The position numbers and the translations under genes are program-made. The notes under the pieces were generated by a model that did no database searches, was not told the DNA's origin, and saw only the letters and a list, made by a program, of their open reading frames with translations. From assembly GCA_024404415.1 (NCBI GenBank), contig JAKSPX010000025.1, forward strand, positions 1-11,033: a stretch of DNA of 11,033 nt, written 5' to 3'. Shown here piece by piece: positions 1 to 6,836 of the stretch. How positions within the stretch are numbered: position 1 is the stretch's first letter; the number at the start of each line of letters is the position of its first letter. Origin of the DNA: Clostridia bacterium (lineage in GTDB: Bacteria; Bacillota; Clostridia; Oscillospirales; QAMX01).

Positions 1-76
1 CCGCGATGGCACAGCAGGTCTTTTTGATGGGGTGACGGCAGAGCTCGTCTTTGACGTCGCTGGAAAAACTGGACAT
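1..76 (-). CDS. whiA: WhiA, N-terminal fragment (cut by window edge)
   Basis: Only the first 25 codons are inside the window. They read MSSFSSDVKDELCRHPIKKT and then CCAIA, which matches the characteristic WhiA start (MSFSSxVKxEL, then a short helix with a KKxCC-type stretch). WhiA proteins combine a LAGLIDADG-like N-terminal domain with a C-terminal helix-turn-helix. They control sporulation septation in actinomycetes and influence cell division and chromosome segregation in Firmicutes. The ATG at 74-76 is preceded by a GAGAAAGG ribosome binding site (complement of 87-94), 10 nt upstream, which overlaps the mrdA stop codon. The gene therefore looks translationally linked to mrdA and is the distal member of the operon seen here. 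In Bacillus and most Firmicutes whiA instead follows rapZ (yvcJ) and yvcK. The identification rests on a short peptide but the match is distinctive. Confidence 0.85.
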   Translation of the reverse strand, partial: MSSFSSDVKDELCRHPIKKTCCAIA

Positions 77-92
77 GGTCAGAGTACCTTTC

Positions 93-2168
93 TCAGCTCC
101 CGAGGCTGTTAAGGCCGGAGGATTTCTGTGTATCCGTGGAAAGATCGAAATATGCGTCGAACATTTCGCGCGCGATGATACCGATGTTGCCGCCGGAACC
201 GCCGTGCTCAACGATGACGAAGACGGCGACCTCCGGGTCATCAAAGGGGGCAAACGCGGCGAAAACGCCGTGTGACGTGCCGGAAGCGACCTGCGAGGAA
301 CCGGTCTTGCCGCCCACGCGCATGGGATAATTCTCGAAGACCTTGGCGGCGGTGCCGTTTTCGGCGGCGTCCAGCATGCCTTCCATGACGGCGGCGTAGG
401 TGTTCTGCGACATGGAGATGGTGTTGACCAGCTCCGGCTGCACCGACACGACGACCGAGGAATAATCGTAGGTGGTGACTTCCTTGAGGATGTGCGGGCG
501 GTAATAATACCCGCCGTTGCAGACGGCAGACAGATAGGCGCAGACCTGAATGGGAGAGAAGAGCGAATAGGACTGGCCGATAGCGGCGGTAAGCGTATCG
601 CCGGGGCTCCACGCCGTGCGGTCGACCTTGGCTTTGGAGGCGGCGTTGGCGCGCTGACCGACGATCTCGCCGGGAAGCTCGATGCCGGTCTTGATGCCGA
701 GGCCGAAGAGCTGAGCCCATTTATCCAGCGTGTCGATGCCGAGCTCGTCGGCGACCGAATAGAAGAAGTAGTTACAGGAGTCCCTTAATGCCATGGAGAC
801 ATTGATGGGGCCGTGAGTGGCGTGATGCTGACGGTAGATCCAGCACTGCGGCTGGAAGGTCTTATACTTGGTGTAGCGGCCGAGGTCGTTGATGATGGTA
901 TGCGGCGTGATAACGCCTTCTTCAAGACCGGCGACGGCCGTGACCATCTTGAAGACCGAGCCGATGGGGTAAGCGCCGCCGATGACGCGGTTGACCATGG
1001 GGGTGAGTTCGTTTTCCAGAAGGGTATTATAATCCTCCGAGAAAGTTTTCAGATTGTAGGTCGGGTAACTCGCCATGGAGAGCACTTCGGCCGTGTCGAC
1101 CTTCATCATGATGGCGGCGCCGCCGCCGACGTCCGCCGGATAGGTGTCCGGGTCGATCTCGGAGAGCCTCTTGATCTCCTCGATACGGTTGGCAAGGGCG
1201 TCCTCGGTGACCTTCTGCAATTTGGAGTCGATGGTGAGGATGACGTTGTTGCCGGCTTCGGCTGCTCTGTCGGAAAGTACTTCGACGACATTCTGGTAGG
1301 AATCGACGCGGAGCTTCTGATAGCCGTCGACGCCGCGCAGATAGCTTTCAAAGGCCTTTTCCGCGCCGTCCTTGCCGACGATGTCGTTCATGCCGTATCC
1401 CTGCGACGCAAGGACCTCGTATTCTTCTTTATAGATCTTGCCGACGCGGCCGAGGATATGCGCGGCGTAGTCGATCTCGTAGACGCGGGAGGTGGAGGAG
1501 ACGATCTCTACGCCGTCATAGAAATAGCTCTTTTCCTTGATGGCGGTGATGACGTCCATGCCGACGTCGGTGGCGAAGGTATAGGGCACCAGAACGGAAA
1601 AGCCGATGCTGTCCATTTCATAGCGCACACCGAGGATCAGGCGCTTGTCGGTGTCGGAATACTCACTGCCGATGCCGTATTTTTCACACATCAGGGCGAC
1701 AATGTCGGTCGCCTTGTCTTCGGGAGACCACTCGTTGTCCTCAAGATACCGGTCAAAGGTCTTGCGGGTGGAAAGGGTGGAGCCGTAGCTGATGGTGTAG
1801 GCATAAGGCGCGTTGGAGATGGGGAGCGAATCGGTGTGAGCAATACCGTGTGATTTCAGAAGCGCGATGAGCGAGAGGATGACGTCGTTCTGGGTGGAGG
1901 AATTCCAGCCGCTGCGGTTGAAGCGGATGGCATAGACCTGCTTATTGGAGACGAGCGGCTGCCCGTTGCGGTCCAGAATTTCTCCGCGGACGGCGGGAAT
2001 GGTGGTGATGTAGTTGGTGGTGGCGATGGAGGCAAACGGATCCTCCTCCGCGGCCTCGGCATCGGCGGAAAGCTGCATACGGAAAAGAAGGATGCTGAAC
2101 AAAATGGCGAGCAGCACGCCGACGAGGGCGAGGATGCGATAGCGCGTGACGATGGTTGTAGGTTTCAA
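93..2168 (-). CDS. mrdA: Penicillin-binding protein 2, elongation-specific transpeptidase
   Basis: A 691-residue class B penicillin-binding protein that cross-links peptidoglycan as part of the rod-elongation complex, on the outer face of the membrane. One N-terminal membrane anchor spans about residues 11-31. The dimerisation-domain motif RGEILDRNG is at 61-69. The transpeptidase domain carries all three catalytic motifs: SVFK with nucleophile Ser404 and Lys407, SCN at 464-466, and KTG at 621-623. No PASTA domains are visible at the C-terminus, which argues against SpoVD/PBP2x types. Its position directly after mreC and mreD supports an MrdA/PBP2 role rather than a septal one. The start codon is TTG at 2166-2168: the mreD stop TAA lies in the same frame six codons upstream, no ATG or GTG lies between, and GGAAAGG sits 6 nt before the TTG. 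The first internal Met follows the membrane anchor, so TTG is effectively forced. Confidence 0.95.
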   Translation of the reverse strand: MKPTTIVTRYRILALVGVLLAILFSILLFRMQLSADAEAAEEDPFASIATTNYITTIPAVRGEILDRNGQPLVSNKQVYAIRFNRSGWNSSTQNDVILSLIALLKSHGIAHTDSLPISNAPYAYTISYGSTLSTRKTFDRYLEDNEWSPEDKATDIVALMCEKYGIGSEYSDTDKRLILGVRYEMDSIGFSVLVPYTFATDVGMDVITAIKEKSYFYDGVEIVSSTSRVYEIDYAAHILGRVGKIYKEEYEVLASQGYGMNDIVGKDGAEKAFESYLRGVDGYQKLRVDSYQNVVEVLSDRAAEAGNNVILTIDSKLQKVTEDALANRIEEIKRLSEIDPDTYPADVGGGAAIMMKVDTAEVLSMASYPTYNLKTFSEDYNTLLENELTPMVNRVIGGAYPIGSVFKMVTAVAGLEEGVITPHTIINDLGRYTKYKTFQPQCWIYRQHHATHGPINVSMALRDSCNYFFYSVADELGIDTLDKWAQLFGLGIKTGIELPGEIVGQRANAASKAKVDRTAWSPGDTLTAAIGQSYSLFSPIQVCAYLSAVCNGGYYYRPHILKEVTTYDYSSVVVSVQPELVNTISMSQNTYAAVMEGMLDAAENGTAAKVFENYPMRVGGKTGSSQVASGTSHGVFAAFAPFDDPEVAVFVIVEHGGSGGNIGIIAREMFDAYFDLSTDTQKSSGLNSLGS

Positions 2169-2181
2169 GAGATACCTTTCC
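2166..2181 (-). promoter_or_regulatory. Ribosome binding site and TTG start of mrdA
   Basis: The complement of 2175-2181 reads GGAAAGG, followed by a 6-nt spacer and TTG at 2168-2166. The mreD stop (2186-2184) is in frame with mrdA, so no start further upstream is possible. Confidence 0.85.
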
Positions 2182-2183
2182 GC

Positions 2184-2690
2184 TTATTCCTCAAGCTGAC
2201 GATAGATCTTCGATAGGACCAGATAAGCCGGGATGGACCAGATGAACGAATAGAGCCCGGCGGGAATGAAATAGGTGAAAAAGAGGGAAAACGAGGCGTT
2301 TCCGTGAATGACCAGTGAAAAGACGAGCCGCAGAAGATTGGAGATGAGATACAGCGCATATCCCGAAAAGAGGCCGCCGAAAAGATGGGTGCGGTAATAT
2401 TTATCGCTGAGAAAGCCGATCAGAATGGCAAAGACCATGAAGAGAATGGTGTAATATCCCGCGGTCTTGCCGCTGGCGGCGTCGGCGAGGACTCCGATGA
2501 AGCATCCGAAGCCCGCCCCCCACTCTTTCCCGAAAAAGACGGTGCAGAAGGCCACCAGAAACGGCAGAACGTCCACGCGAAGCCCGAACAGGCGCAGTTT
2601 TTCGGCACAGACCGACCAGAAGCTGAAAAGCAGCAGGATCAGAAAACCGACGGTGAGGACTTTGAAGAGCGTCCGTTTGAATTCATCCAA
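2184..2690 (-). CDS. mreD: Rod shape-determining protein MreD
   Basis: A 168-residue, strongly hydrophobic integral membrane protein of typical MreD length. It shows several predicted membrane segments (about residues 10-27, 40-57, 78-95, 103-125 and 133-158). The central stretch GFGCFIGVLADAASGKTAGY resembles the conserved G-x-x-x-G-x-x-x-D region of MreD proteins. MreD is a membrane partner of MreC in the elongasome and helps organise PBP2 and the SEDS glycosyltransferase RodA for lateral wall synthesis. It sits between mreC (6-bp gap) and mrdA (15-bp gap), the expected context. The start is TTG at 2688-2690; the mreC stop TGA lies in frame three codons upstream, leaving only ATT or TTG as initiators. 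Membrane-protein sequence is poorly conserved, so context contributes much of the call. Confidence 0.92.
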   Translation of the reverse strand: MDEFKRTLFKVLTVGFLILLLFSFWSVCAEKLRLFGLRVDVLPFLVAFCTVFFGKEWGAGFGCFIGVLADAASGKTAGYYTILFMVFAILIGFLSDKYYRTHLFGGLFSGYALYLISNLLRLVFSLVIHGNASFSLFFTYFIPAGLYSFIWSIPAYLVLSKIYRQLEE

Positions 2691-2705
2691 AATTGCTCAC
2701 CCCTC
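2688..2705 (-). promoter_or_regulatory. Ribosome binding site and TTG start of mreD
   Basis: The complement of 2700-2705 reads GAGGGG and lies inside the last codons of mreC, 9 nt before TTG at 2690-2688. Between the in-frame mreC stop and this TTG the only codons are GCA and ATT. This suggests initiation by ribosomes finishing mreC. Confidence 0.8.
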
Positions 2706-3536
2706 TTTGACGAAGTCGGTGATGACAAAGACGATAGTGAGGTCGTTGATGTCCACAAAGGGGGTGATCTCCGCCTGCTTGGTGGCGCCGTCGGGCGAGA
2801 CCGAAATAGAGGAGACTTCCCCGACCATGATGCCCTGCGGCACGTTTTCGCCGAGGCCGGAGGTGCAGATCTCGTCGCCGACGAAAAGCGAGGTATCCAG
2901 CGTCAGATAGGAGAGCTTCAAAAGCCCCTTGCGCATGAGGTTGTAGTCGCCCTCACAGATCATGCTCTCCTTGGTGCGGATATTCTGTGCGCCGACCGAA
3001 AGACCGCTGTCGATGACCGTGAGGACGTTGGCCCAGTTGACCCCGAGCTCACAGACGTAGCCGACATAGCCGTCGCTGACCATCACGGTGTCCCCCAATT
3101 CGATGCCGGCGGAGCTGCCCTTGTCGATGGTGATGACGTTGGAGAAGTCACCGTCACTGCGCGCGATGATGTCGCACATTTCGATGGTATACTGCTCATT
3201 GTCGCGGGTGATATTCAAAAGATCGCGCAGCTTCTGGTTTTCGTCCCGATACTGCTCGGCCTCGCGCACCAGTTCCTCTTTTTCGAGAAGCTCGGCCTTC
3301 AATTCTTCGTTTTCAAGCTTCAGCGCGTCGAATTCCGTGACGTAGGAGATCAGCTTGCCGATCTTCCCGGCGGCCCAACTGAAGCCCTTTTCAAACGGAG
3401 AGACCACGAAGGATGCGACGTTGGCGACCGGCGTGGCGCTGCCGACGTTATAGGCGGATAAAATGGCAAACAAAAGGACGATGCCAATCACGATCAGCAC
3501 CGCGGCGACCAGTTTGTTGTGGAAAAATGATCTCAA
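2697..3536 (-). CDS. mreC: Rod shape-determining protein MreC
   Basis: A 279-residue bitopic membrane protein of normal MreC length. A short basic cytoplasmic tail (MRSFFHNK) is followed by one membrane helix at about residues 9-27. A charged heptad-rich coiled coil covers about residues 68-108 (for example LKLENEELKAELLEKEELV), and a beta-rich extracytoplasmic domain follows to the C-terminus. The later part holds MreC-like segments such as SSAGIELGDTVMVSDGYVG and VPQGIMVGEVSSI. MreC forms dimers or filaments outside the membrane and activates PBP2 within the elongasome, in keeping with mrdA two genes downstream. The start is TTG at 3534-3536, behind GGGAGG at a 6-nt spacing. The maf stop is in frame ten codons upstream with no ATG or GTG between, so TTG is the only plausible initiator. 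Confidence 0.95.
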   Translation of the reverse strand: MRSFFHNKLVAAVLIVIGIVLLFAILSAYNVGSATPVANVASFVVSPFEKGFSWAAGKIGKLISYVTEFDALKLENEELKAELLEKEELVREAEQYRDENQKLRDLLNITRDNEQYTIEMCDIIARSDGDFSNVITIDKGSSAGIELGDTVMVSDGYVGYVCELGVNWANVLTVIDSGLSVGAQNIRTKESMICEGDYNLMRKGLLKLSYLTLDTSLFVGDEICTSGLGENVPQGIMVGEVSSISVSPDGATKQAEITPFVDINDLTIVFVITDFVKEG

Positions 3537-3548
3537 AACAAGCCTCCC
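3534..3548 (-). promoter_or_regulatory. Ribosome binding site and TTG start of mreC
   Basis: The complement of 3543-3548 is GGGAGG, 6 nt before TTG at 3536-3534. The maf TGA stop (3566-3564) is in the same frame with no conventional start in between. Confidence 0.85.
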
Positions 3549-3563
3549 GAAAGATTGACCTTG

Positions 3564-4139
3564 TCAGGTAAAAAGGGTGACGCCGAATTCCGAAAGAAGC
3601 TCCGAAAAACGGCAGAGCGGAAAACCGACCACGGTGTAGTAATCACCGTTCAGCCCGGAAACAAAAAGGGATGCCTTTCCCTGAATGCCGTAAGCTCCGG
3701 CTTTGTCCATCGGCTCGCCGCTTTCGACGTAGCGGCGGATCTCCTCTTCAGAGAGAGGCCGGAAGGTAACGTCAGCCGAGACCACGTCGGAGACCGTCTT
3801 CTGATGGGTCATGAGGGAAATGCCGGTGTGCACCTGATGGGTGCGCCCGGAGAGAAGCGAGAGCATCCGATAAGCGTCGGCCGCGTCGCGCGGCTTGCCG
3901 AGGATCTGACCATCCACGGCGACGACCGTGTCGGCGGAAATGACCAGCACGTCGTCCTCCCGCCCGGAAAGGACGTCACATCCCTTGAGGAGCGCAAGTG
4001 AGCGGACAGTCTCGGCGGGGGTAAGGCCCCGGACGGCCGATTCATCCGCCCCGGATGGCACGACCTCAAAGGGACCGAAGCCGACCATGGTCAGAAGCTC
4101 CCGGCGGCGGGGCGAGGCAGAAGCGAGCAGATAGTTCAT
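3564..4139 (-). CDS. maf: Maf-family nucleoside triphosphate pyrophosphatase
   Basis: A 191-residue Maf protein. It opens with the signature LLASASPRRRELL (residues 4-16), which forms the substrate-binding loop, followed by SADTVVAVDGQILGKP (68-83). That second block supplies the likely catalytic Asp70 and a conserved Lys82. A third conserved block, GAYGIQGKAS, lies in the C-terminal part. Maf proteins hydrolyse non-canonical and some canonical NTPs (dTTP/UTP in the YhdE subgroup) to the monophosphate plus pyrophosphate, cleaning nucleotide pools; in Bacillus overexpression blocks septation. The ATG overlaps the pgsA stop (ATGA, 4136-4139) and has only a weak purine-rich upstream sequence, so it is probably translated by coupling. 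maf upstream of mreC echoes the Bacillus maf-radC-mreBCD locus, though radC and mreB are not here. The exact substrate class cannot be assigned firmly. Confidence 0.93.
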   Translation of the reverse strand: MNYLLASASPRRRELLTMVGFGPFEVVPSGADESAVRGLTPAETVRSLALLKGCDVLSGREDDVLVISADTVVAVDGQILGKPRDAADAYRMLSLLSGRTHQVHTGISLMTHQKTVSDVVSADVTFRPLSEEEIRRYVESGEPMDKAGAYGIQGKASLFVSGLNGDYYTVVGFPLCRFSELLSEFGVTLFT

Positions 4140-4693
4140 TTGCTTTTCAGAATGATATCACGGGAGCGCCAGAGGTAATCGCAGCCCGACCAGAGGGTGA
4201 CGGCGGCCATGATATAGGAAAGGATGTTGATGAATAAAACCGTGTTGAATTCAGGCGCCCAGAGGGGCAGGAGATCGGCGGAGAGGAAAATGACGATGAT
4301 CAGGACCATCTGGGTGAAGGTCTTGATCTTGCCGGACATACCGGCAGCCATCACAACACCCTCCCCCATTGCGAGGATGCGCAGCGAGGTGATGATCAAT
4401 TCGCGCCCGACGATGATGAAGGTGCAGACGGAGTGCATGAAGCCGATCTGCGTGAAGACCAGAAGCGCCGAAATGACCAAAAGCTTATCCGCGAGCGGGT
4501 CAACGAATTTGCCGAAGGTGGTCACCTGATTGCAGCGCCTGGCGATCTGGCCGTCGATGAAATCGGTGATGCTGGCGATGGCGAAAACGACGACCGCGGC
4601 GATATAGTGGAATTTGAAATTGACAAGGCAGAAAACGAGGAAAACGGGGATCAGAAATACCCGGATCATGGTGATTTTATTGGCAGTTGTCAT
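4136..4693 (-). CDS. pgsA: CDP-diacylglycerol--glycerol-3-phosphate 3-phosphatidyltransferase
   Basis: A 185-residue integral membrane enzyme that makes phosphatidylglycerophosphate, the committed step to phosphatidylglycerol and cardiolipin. It carries the full CDP-alcohol phosphotransferase signature DG-x2-AR-x8-G-x3-D-x3-D at residues 47-69 (DGQIAR, Gly61, Asp65, Asp69). These aspartates bind the metal ion and act in catalysis. Several hydrophobic helices flank it. The N-terminal NKITMIRVFLIPVFL resembles the usual PgsA start (xNxLTxxR), and length fits the family. The ATG overlaps the rimO stop by 4 bp and is preceded by AAGGAG (complement of 4701-4706) at a 7-nt spacing. rimO followed by pgsA is a recurrent Firmicute arrangement, often continuing to cinA and recA; here maf follows instead. 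Confidence 0.95.
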   Translation of the reverse strand: MTTANKITMIRVFLIPVFLVFCLVNFKFHYIAAVVVFAIASITDFIDGQIARRCNQVTTFGKFVDPLADKLLVISALLVFTQIGFMHSVCTFIIVGRELIITSLRILAMGEGVVMAAGMSGKIKTFTQMVLIIVIFLSADLLPLWAPEFNTVLFINILSYIMAAVTLWSGCDYLWRSRDIILKSK

Positions 4694-6030
4694 GCGTTTT
4701 CTCCTTTTTGAGCAAGGGAGCCGAAGAGCTCTCCTTCGTAGTTTTCGTCAATGGTGACTTCGACAAAATCGCCGTCGCGCGGGCGCGGGGTGGCCTTGAA
4801 GAAAACCTTGCCGTCGATGTCGGGAGAATCGGCGTAGGTGCGGCCGAAGGAGGTCTCGGCGATGCGGTCGTAGCCCTCGCAGAGGACGCGGAAGGTTTTG
4901 CCGACCAGCGAATCGTAATAATTCGTCATGATGCGGTCCTGCAGCTCGTAGAGAAGCTCGCGGCGATGCTCGGCGACCTCTTCATCGACCTGATCGGGAA
5001 GGGCGGCGGCGACGGTGCCCTCCTGGGGCGAATAGGTGAAGACGCCGGCGCGCTCGAAGCGCACTTCCTTCATGAACTCACAGAGTTCTTCAAAGATCTC
5101 ATCGGTCTCACCCGGCAGACCCACGATGATGGAGGTGCGGAGGATGACGCCCGGGATGCGCTCGCGGAGCTTCTTGATGAGCGCGAGGATATCGGCCTTG
5201 GTGCCGCGGCGGTTCATGGCTTTCAGAATGCCGTCGTTGCAGTGCTGGATGGGAATATCGAGGTATTTGCAGATCTTCGGTTCGGTGCGGATGACCTCGA
5301 TGAGCTCATCGGTGACGCTTGCGGGATAGAGATAATGGAGGCGGATCCACTCGATGCCGTCGATCTTCGCAAGGCGGCGCAGAAGCGTGGCGAGGCTCTT
5401 GCCTTCGAGGTCTTCGCCGTAACGGGTGATATCCTGCGCGATGATGTTGAGCTCCTTCACGCCGTCGGCGGCGAGCTCTTCACACTCACGGACGATGGCG
5501 TCCTCTTCACGGCTGCGGAAGCTGCCGCGAAGCGACGGAATGATGCAGTAGGAGCAGCGGTTGTTGCAGCCTTCGGCGATGCGGACATAAGCCGAATACC
5601 ACGCGGTGAGGCGGGTGCGGCCGCATTCGGTGACGGGGGCGTTGATGTCCCCGAAGACGGCGGGATGCTCGTCGCGGAGGGCGCTTTCCACGATCTCAAC
5701 GATGTTATCATAGCTGCCGCAGCCGGCGATGCCGTCCACGTCCGGGAATTCCTCGGTGATCTGTTCTCTGACGTTTTCCGCGAGGCAGCCGACGACGATG
5801 AGCTTTTTGAGCGTACCGTCATCCTTGAACTTGAGAAGCTCGAGGATGTTTTCGACGGCTTCGGCCTTGGCACTGTCGATGAAGGAACAGGTATTCAGAA
5901 TGATGATCTCGGCCTCGCTGTAACCGGCGACCATGGTGTAACCGGCTTTTTCAAGGCGGTAGATCATCTGCTCGCTCATGACGACGTTTTTGGGACAGCC
6001 GAGAGTGACAACGGCGATTTTATGGGACAT
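4690..6030 (-). CDS. rimO: Ribosomal protein S12 methylthiotransferase RimO
   Basis: A 446-residue radical-SAM methylthiotransferase that adds a methylthio group to a conserved aspartate of ribosomal protein S12. The N-terminal UPF0004 domain has the three cysteines for the auxiliary [4Fe-4S] cluster: Cys12 in LGCPKN, Cys48 in NTCSF and Cys82 in GCLAE. The radical-SAM cluster motif CxxxCxxC is Cys155, Cys159, Cys162 (GCNNRCSYCIIPSLRG). The C-terminal part fits a TRAM domain (from about VGKTFRVLCEGYD), which binds S12. LGCPKN at the N-terminus and the linkage to pgsA favour RimO over the tRNA-modifying MiaB or MtaB. In many RimO proteins the residues after GCPKN read LVDSE; here they read VVMSE, a small deviation. 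AAGGAG (complement of 6041-6046) overlaps the recX stop and lies 10-11 nt before the ATG. Confidence 0.95.
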   Translation of the reverse strand: MSHKIAVVTLGCPKNVVMSEQMIYRLEKAGYTMVAGYSEAEIIILNTCSFIDSAKAEAVENILELLKFKDDGTLKKLIVVGCLAENVREQITEEFPDVDGIAGCGSYDNIVEIVESALRDEHPAVFGDINAPVTECGRTRLTAWYSAYVRIAEGCNNRCSYCIIPSLRGSFRSREEDAIVRECEELAADGVKELNIIAQDITRYGEDLEGKSLATLLRRLAKIDGIEWIRLHYLYPASVTDELIEVIRTEPKICKYLDIPIQHCNDGILKAMNRRGTKADILALIKKLRERIPGVILRTSIIVGLPGETDEIFEELCEFMKEVRFERAGVFTYSPQEGTVAAALPDQVDEEVAEHRRELLYELQDRIMTNYYDSLVGKTFRVLCEGYDRIAETSFGRTYADSPDIDGKVFFKATPRPRDGDFVEVTIDENYEGELFGSLAQKGENA

Positions 6031-6044
6031 AGTGTTCAGTCTCC

Positions 6045-6659
6045 TTATTCTTCGGATTCTATCATAGAAAGGTATTTTTCAAATATTGAGGCGATCTCCT
6101 CGCGGGAATATCCCTTGGAGAAGAGATAGGTGGAGGCGCGGCGCAGGGAATCACGGTCGGTCGCGCCGCCGAGCTTCTTTTGGAGGAGGCGAAGACCGGC
6201 GTCATCGGCCTCATATCCCTCCATGGCGGTTTCGATGACCTCGCGGTCAAGCCCGCGGCGGGAGAGATCATAAGCGACCTGCCGACTGCCCCTTCCCTTG
6301 CGGGCGGCTTCGCGCAGATAAATGCCGAGCGTTTCCTCGTCGTTGACGGCGCCGAGGCGCTCAAGCCAGGCGACAGTGTCGTCGGCGATCTCCTCGGAAA
6401 AGCCCTTTTCTAAAAGCTTATTTTTCATTTCGGAGGAGAAAATGGGACGCATGGCGACCTTCGCGGCATAATCGCGTGCCTTTTCGGAGGTCAGCTTTGC
6501 CTCGAAGATGTGAAGGAGCGCGTCGGGCGCTTCATACCCGACGGCGACGGCGAGCTTTTCAAGCGTCGGCTTGTAGACGCGGCATTTCTTCCCGTCGGAA
6601 AGCGTGACCATACAGCTTTTTCCGCCGCTGCAGGGGATGATTTTTTCAATGGTAGGCAT
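6045..6659 (-). CDS. recX: Regulatory protein RecX
   Basis: A 204-residue helical protein fitting RecX, the modulator that binds along RecA filaments and limits or remodels their activity. The first 50 or so residues are a beta-rich extension (MVTLSDGKKCRVYKP) common in Firmicute RecX. The rest contains RecX-type three-helix repeats, with typical phrases ARDYAAKVAMRP, KNKLLEKGFSEEIADDTVAWLERLG, YLREAARKGRGSRQVAYDLSRRGLD and STYLFSKGYSREEI. It is the first gene after the leftward promoter at 6723-6751; its ATG is preceded by ATAGGGG about 9 nt upstream. No Gram-positive LexA box (GAAC-N4-GTTC) was seen in the upstream region, so SOS control is not evident. recA is not in the window. Confidence 0.88.
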   Translation of the reverse strand: MPTIEKIIPCSGGKSCMVTLSDGKKCRVYKPTLEKLAVAVGYEAPDALLHIFEAKLTSEKARDYAAKVAMRPIFSSEMKNKLLEKGFSEEIADDTVAWLERLGAVNDEETLGIYLREAARKGRGSRQVAYDLSRRGLDREVIETAMEGYEADDAGLRLLQKKLGGATDRDSLRRASTYLFSKGYSREEIASIFEKYLSMIESEE

Positions 6660-6676
6660 AGCTTTATACCCCTATC

Positions 6677-6705
6677 TTCCGCGGAAAATGAGACCGCGCG
6701 CGGTC
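6677..6705. promoter_or_regulatory. Two tandem perfect palindromes in the recX leader
   Basis: TTCCGCGGAA (6677-6686) and GACCGCGCGCGGTC (6692-6705) are perfect 10-bp and 14-bp palindromes separated by 5 bp. They lie in the predicted 5' leader of the recX operon, downstream of its -10 box. Their position would suit a repressor roadblock or operator. They are GC-only at their cores and have no hairpin loop, so DNA binding is more likely than an RNA structure. No regulator is identified. Confidence 0.4.
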
Positions 6706-6722
6706 AGTCCATACATAAATTT

Positions 6723-6751
6723 ATTATACACTTATTTTGACCCGATGGCAA
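6723..6751 (-). promoter_or_regulatory. Sigma-A promoter for the recX-rimO-pgsA-maf-mreCD-mrdA-whiA operon
   Basis: On the minus strand a -35 box TTGCCA (complement of 6746-6751) is followed by a 17-bp spacer and a perfect -10 box TATAAT (complement of 6723-6728). Transcription would begin near 6716, giving a leader of roughly 57 nt before the recX ATG. No other good promoter was noticed in the short downstream gaps, so this may serve the whole operon. Confidence 0.8.
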
Positions 6752-6772
6752 GCAAATCCTTTGAGAGCAGGG

Positions 6773-6823
6773 GATATTTCCGTGAATTCCGACAGAAAGA
6801 AAATCCTTGGGCACGCAAATATC
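6773..6823. repeat. Imperfect 12-bp inverted repeat between divergent promoters
   Basis: GATATTTCCGTG (6773-6784) and CACGCAAATATC (6812-6823) are inverted copies matching at 11 of 12 positions, with 27 bp between. The repeat lies between the recX-operon -35 box and the MATE -35 box. It could be a two-site operator serving both promoters or a stem-loop. It has no T-tract, so it does not look like a terminator. Confidence 0.5.
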
Positions 6824-6836
6824 TGCGCTTTGTCAA

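Noticed and set aside
813..1853. A 346-codon plus-strand open frame antisense to mrdA
   Set aside because: The mrdA frame has complete transpeptidase motifs. The antisense product is repetitive in Asp, Gly and Val with no domain, ribosome binding site or promoter seen.
2385..3461. A 358-codon plus-strand open frame antisense to mreC and mreD
   Set aside because: It spans two recognised genes and their junction, and shows only charged low-complexity sequence, as expected of a shadow frame.
4687..6129. A 480-codon open frame on the plus strand running antisense through the whole of rimO
   Set aside because: The product is a low-complexity, acidic Ala/Asp/Glu/Val-rich sequence with no recognisable domain. 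RimO on the other strand has all its catalytic cysteines. The open frame is a by-product of GC-biased codon use.
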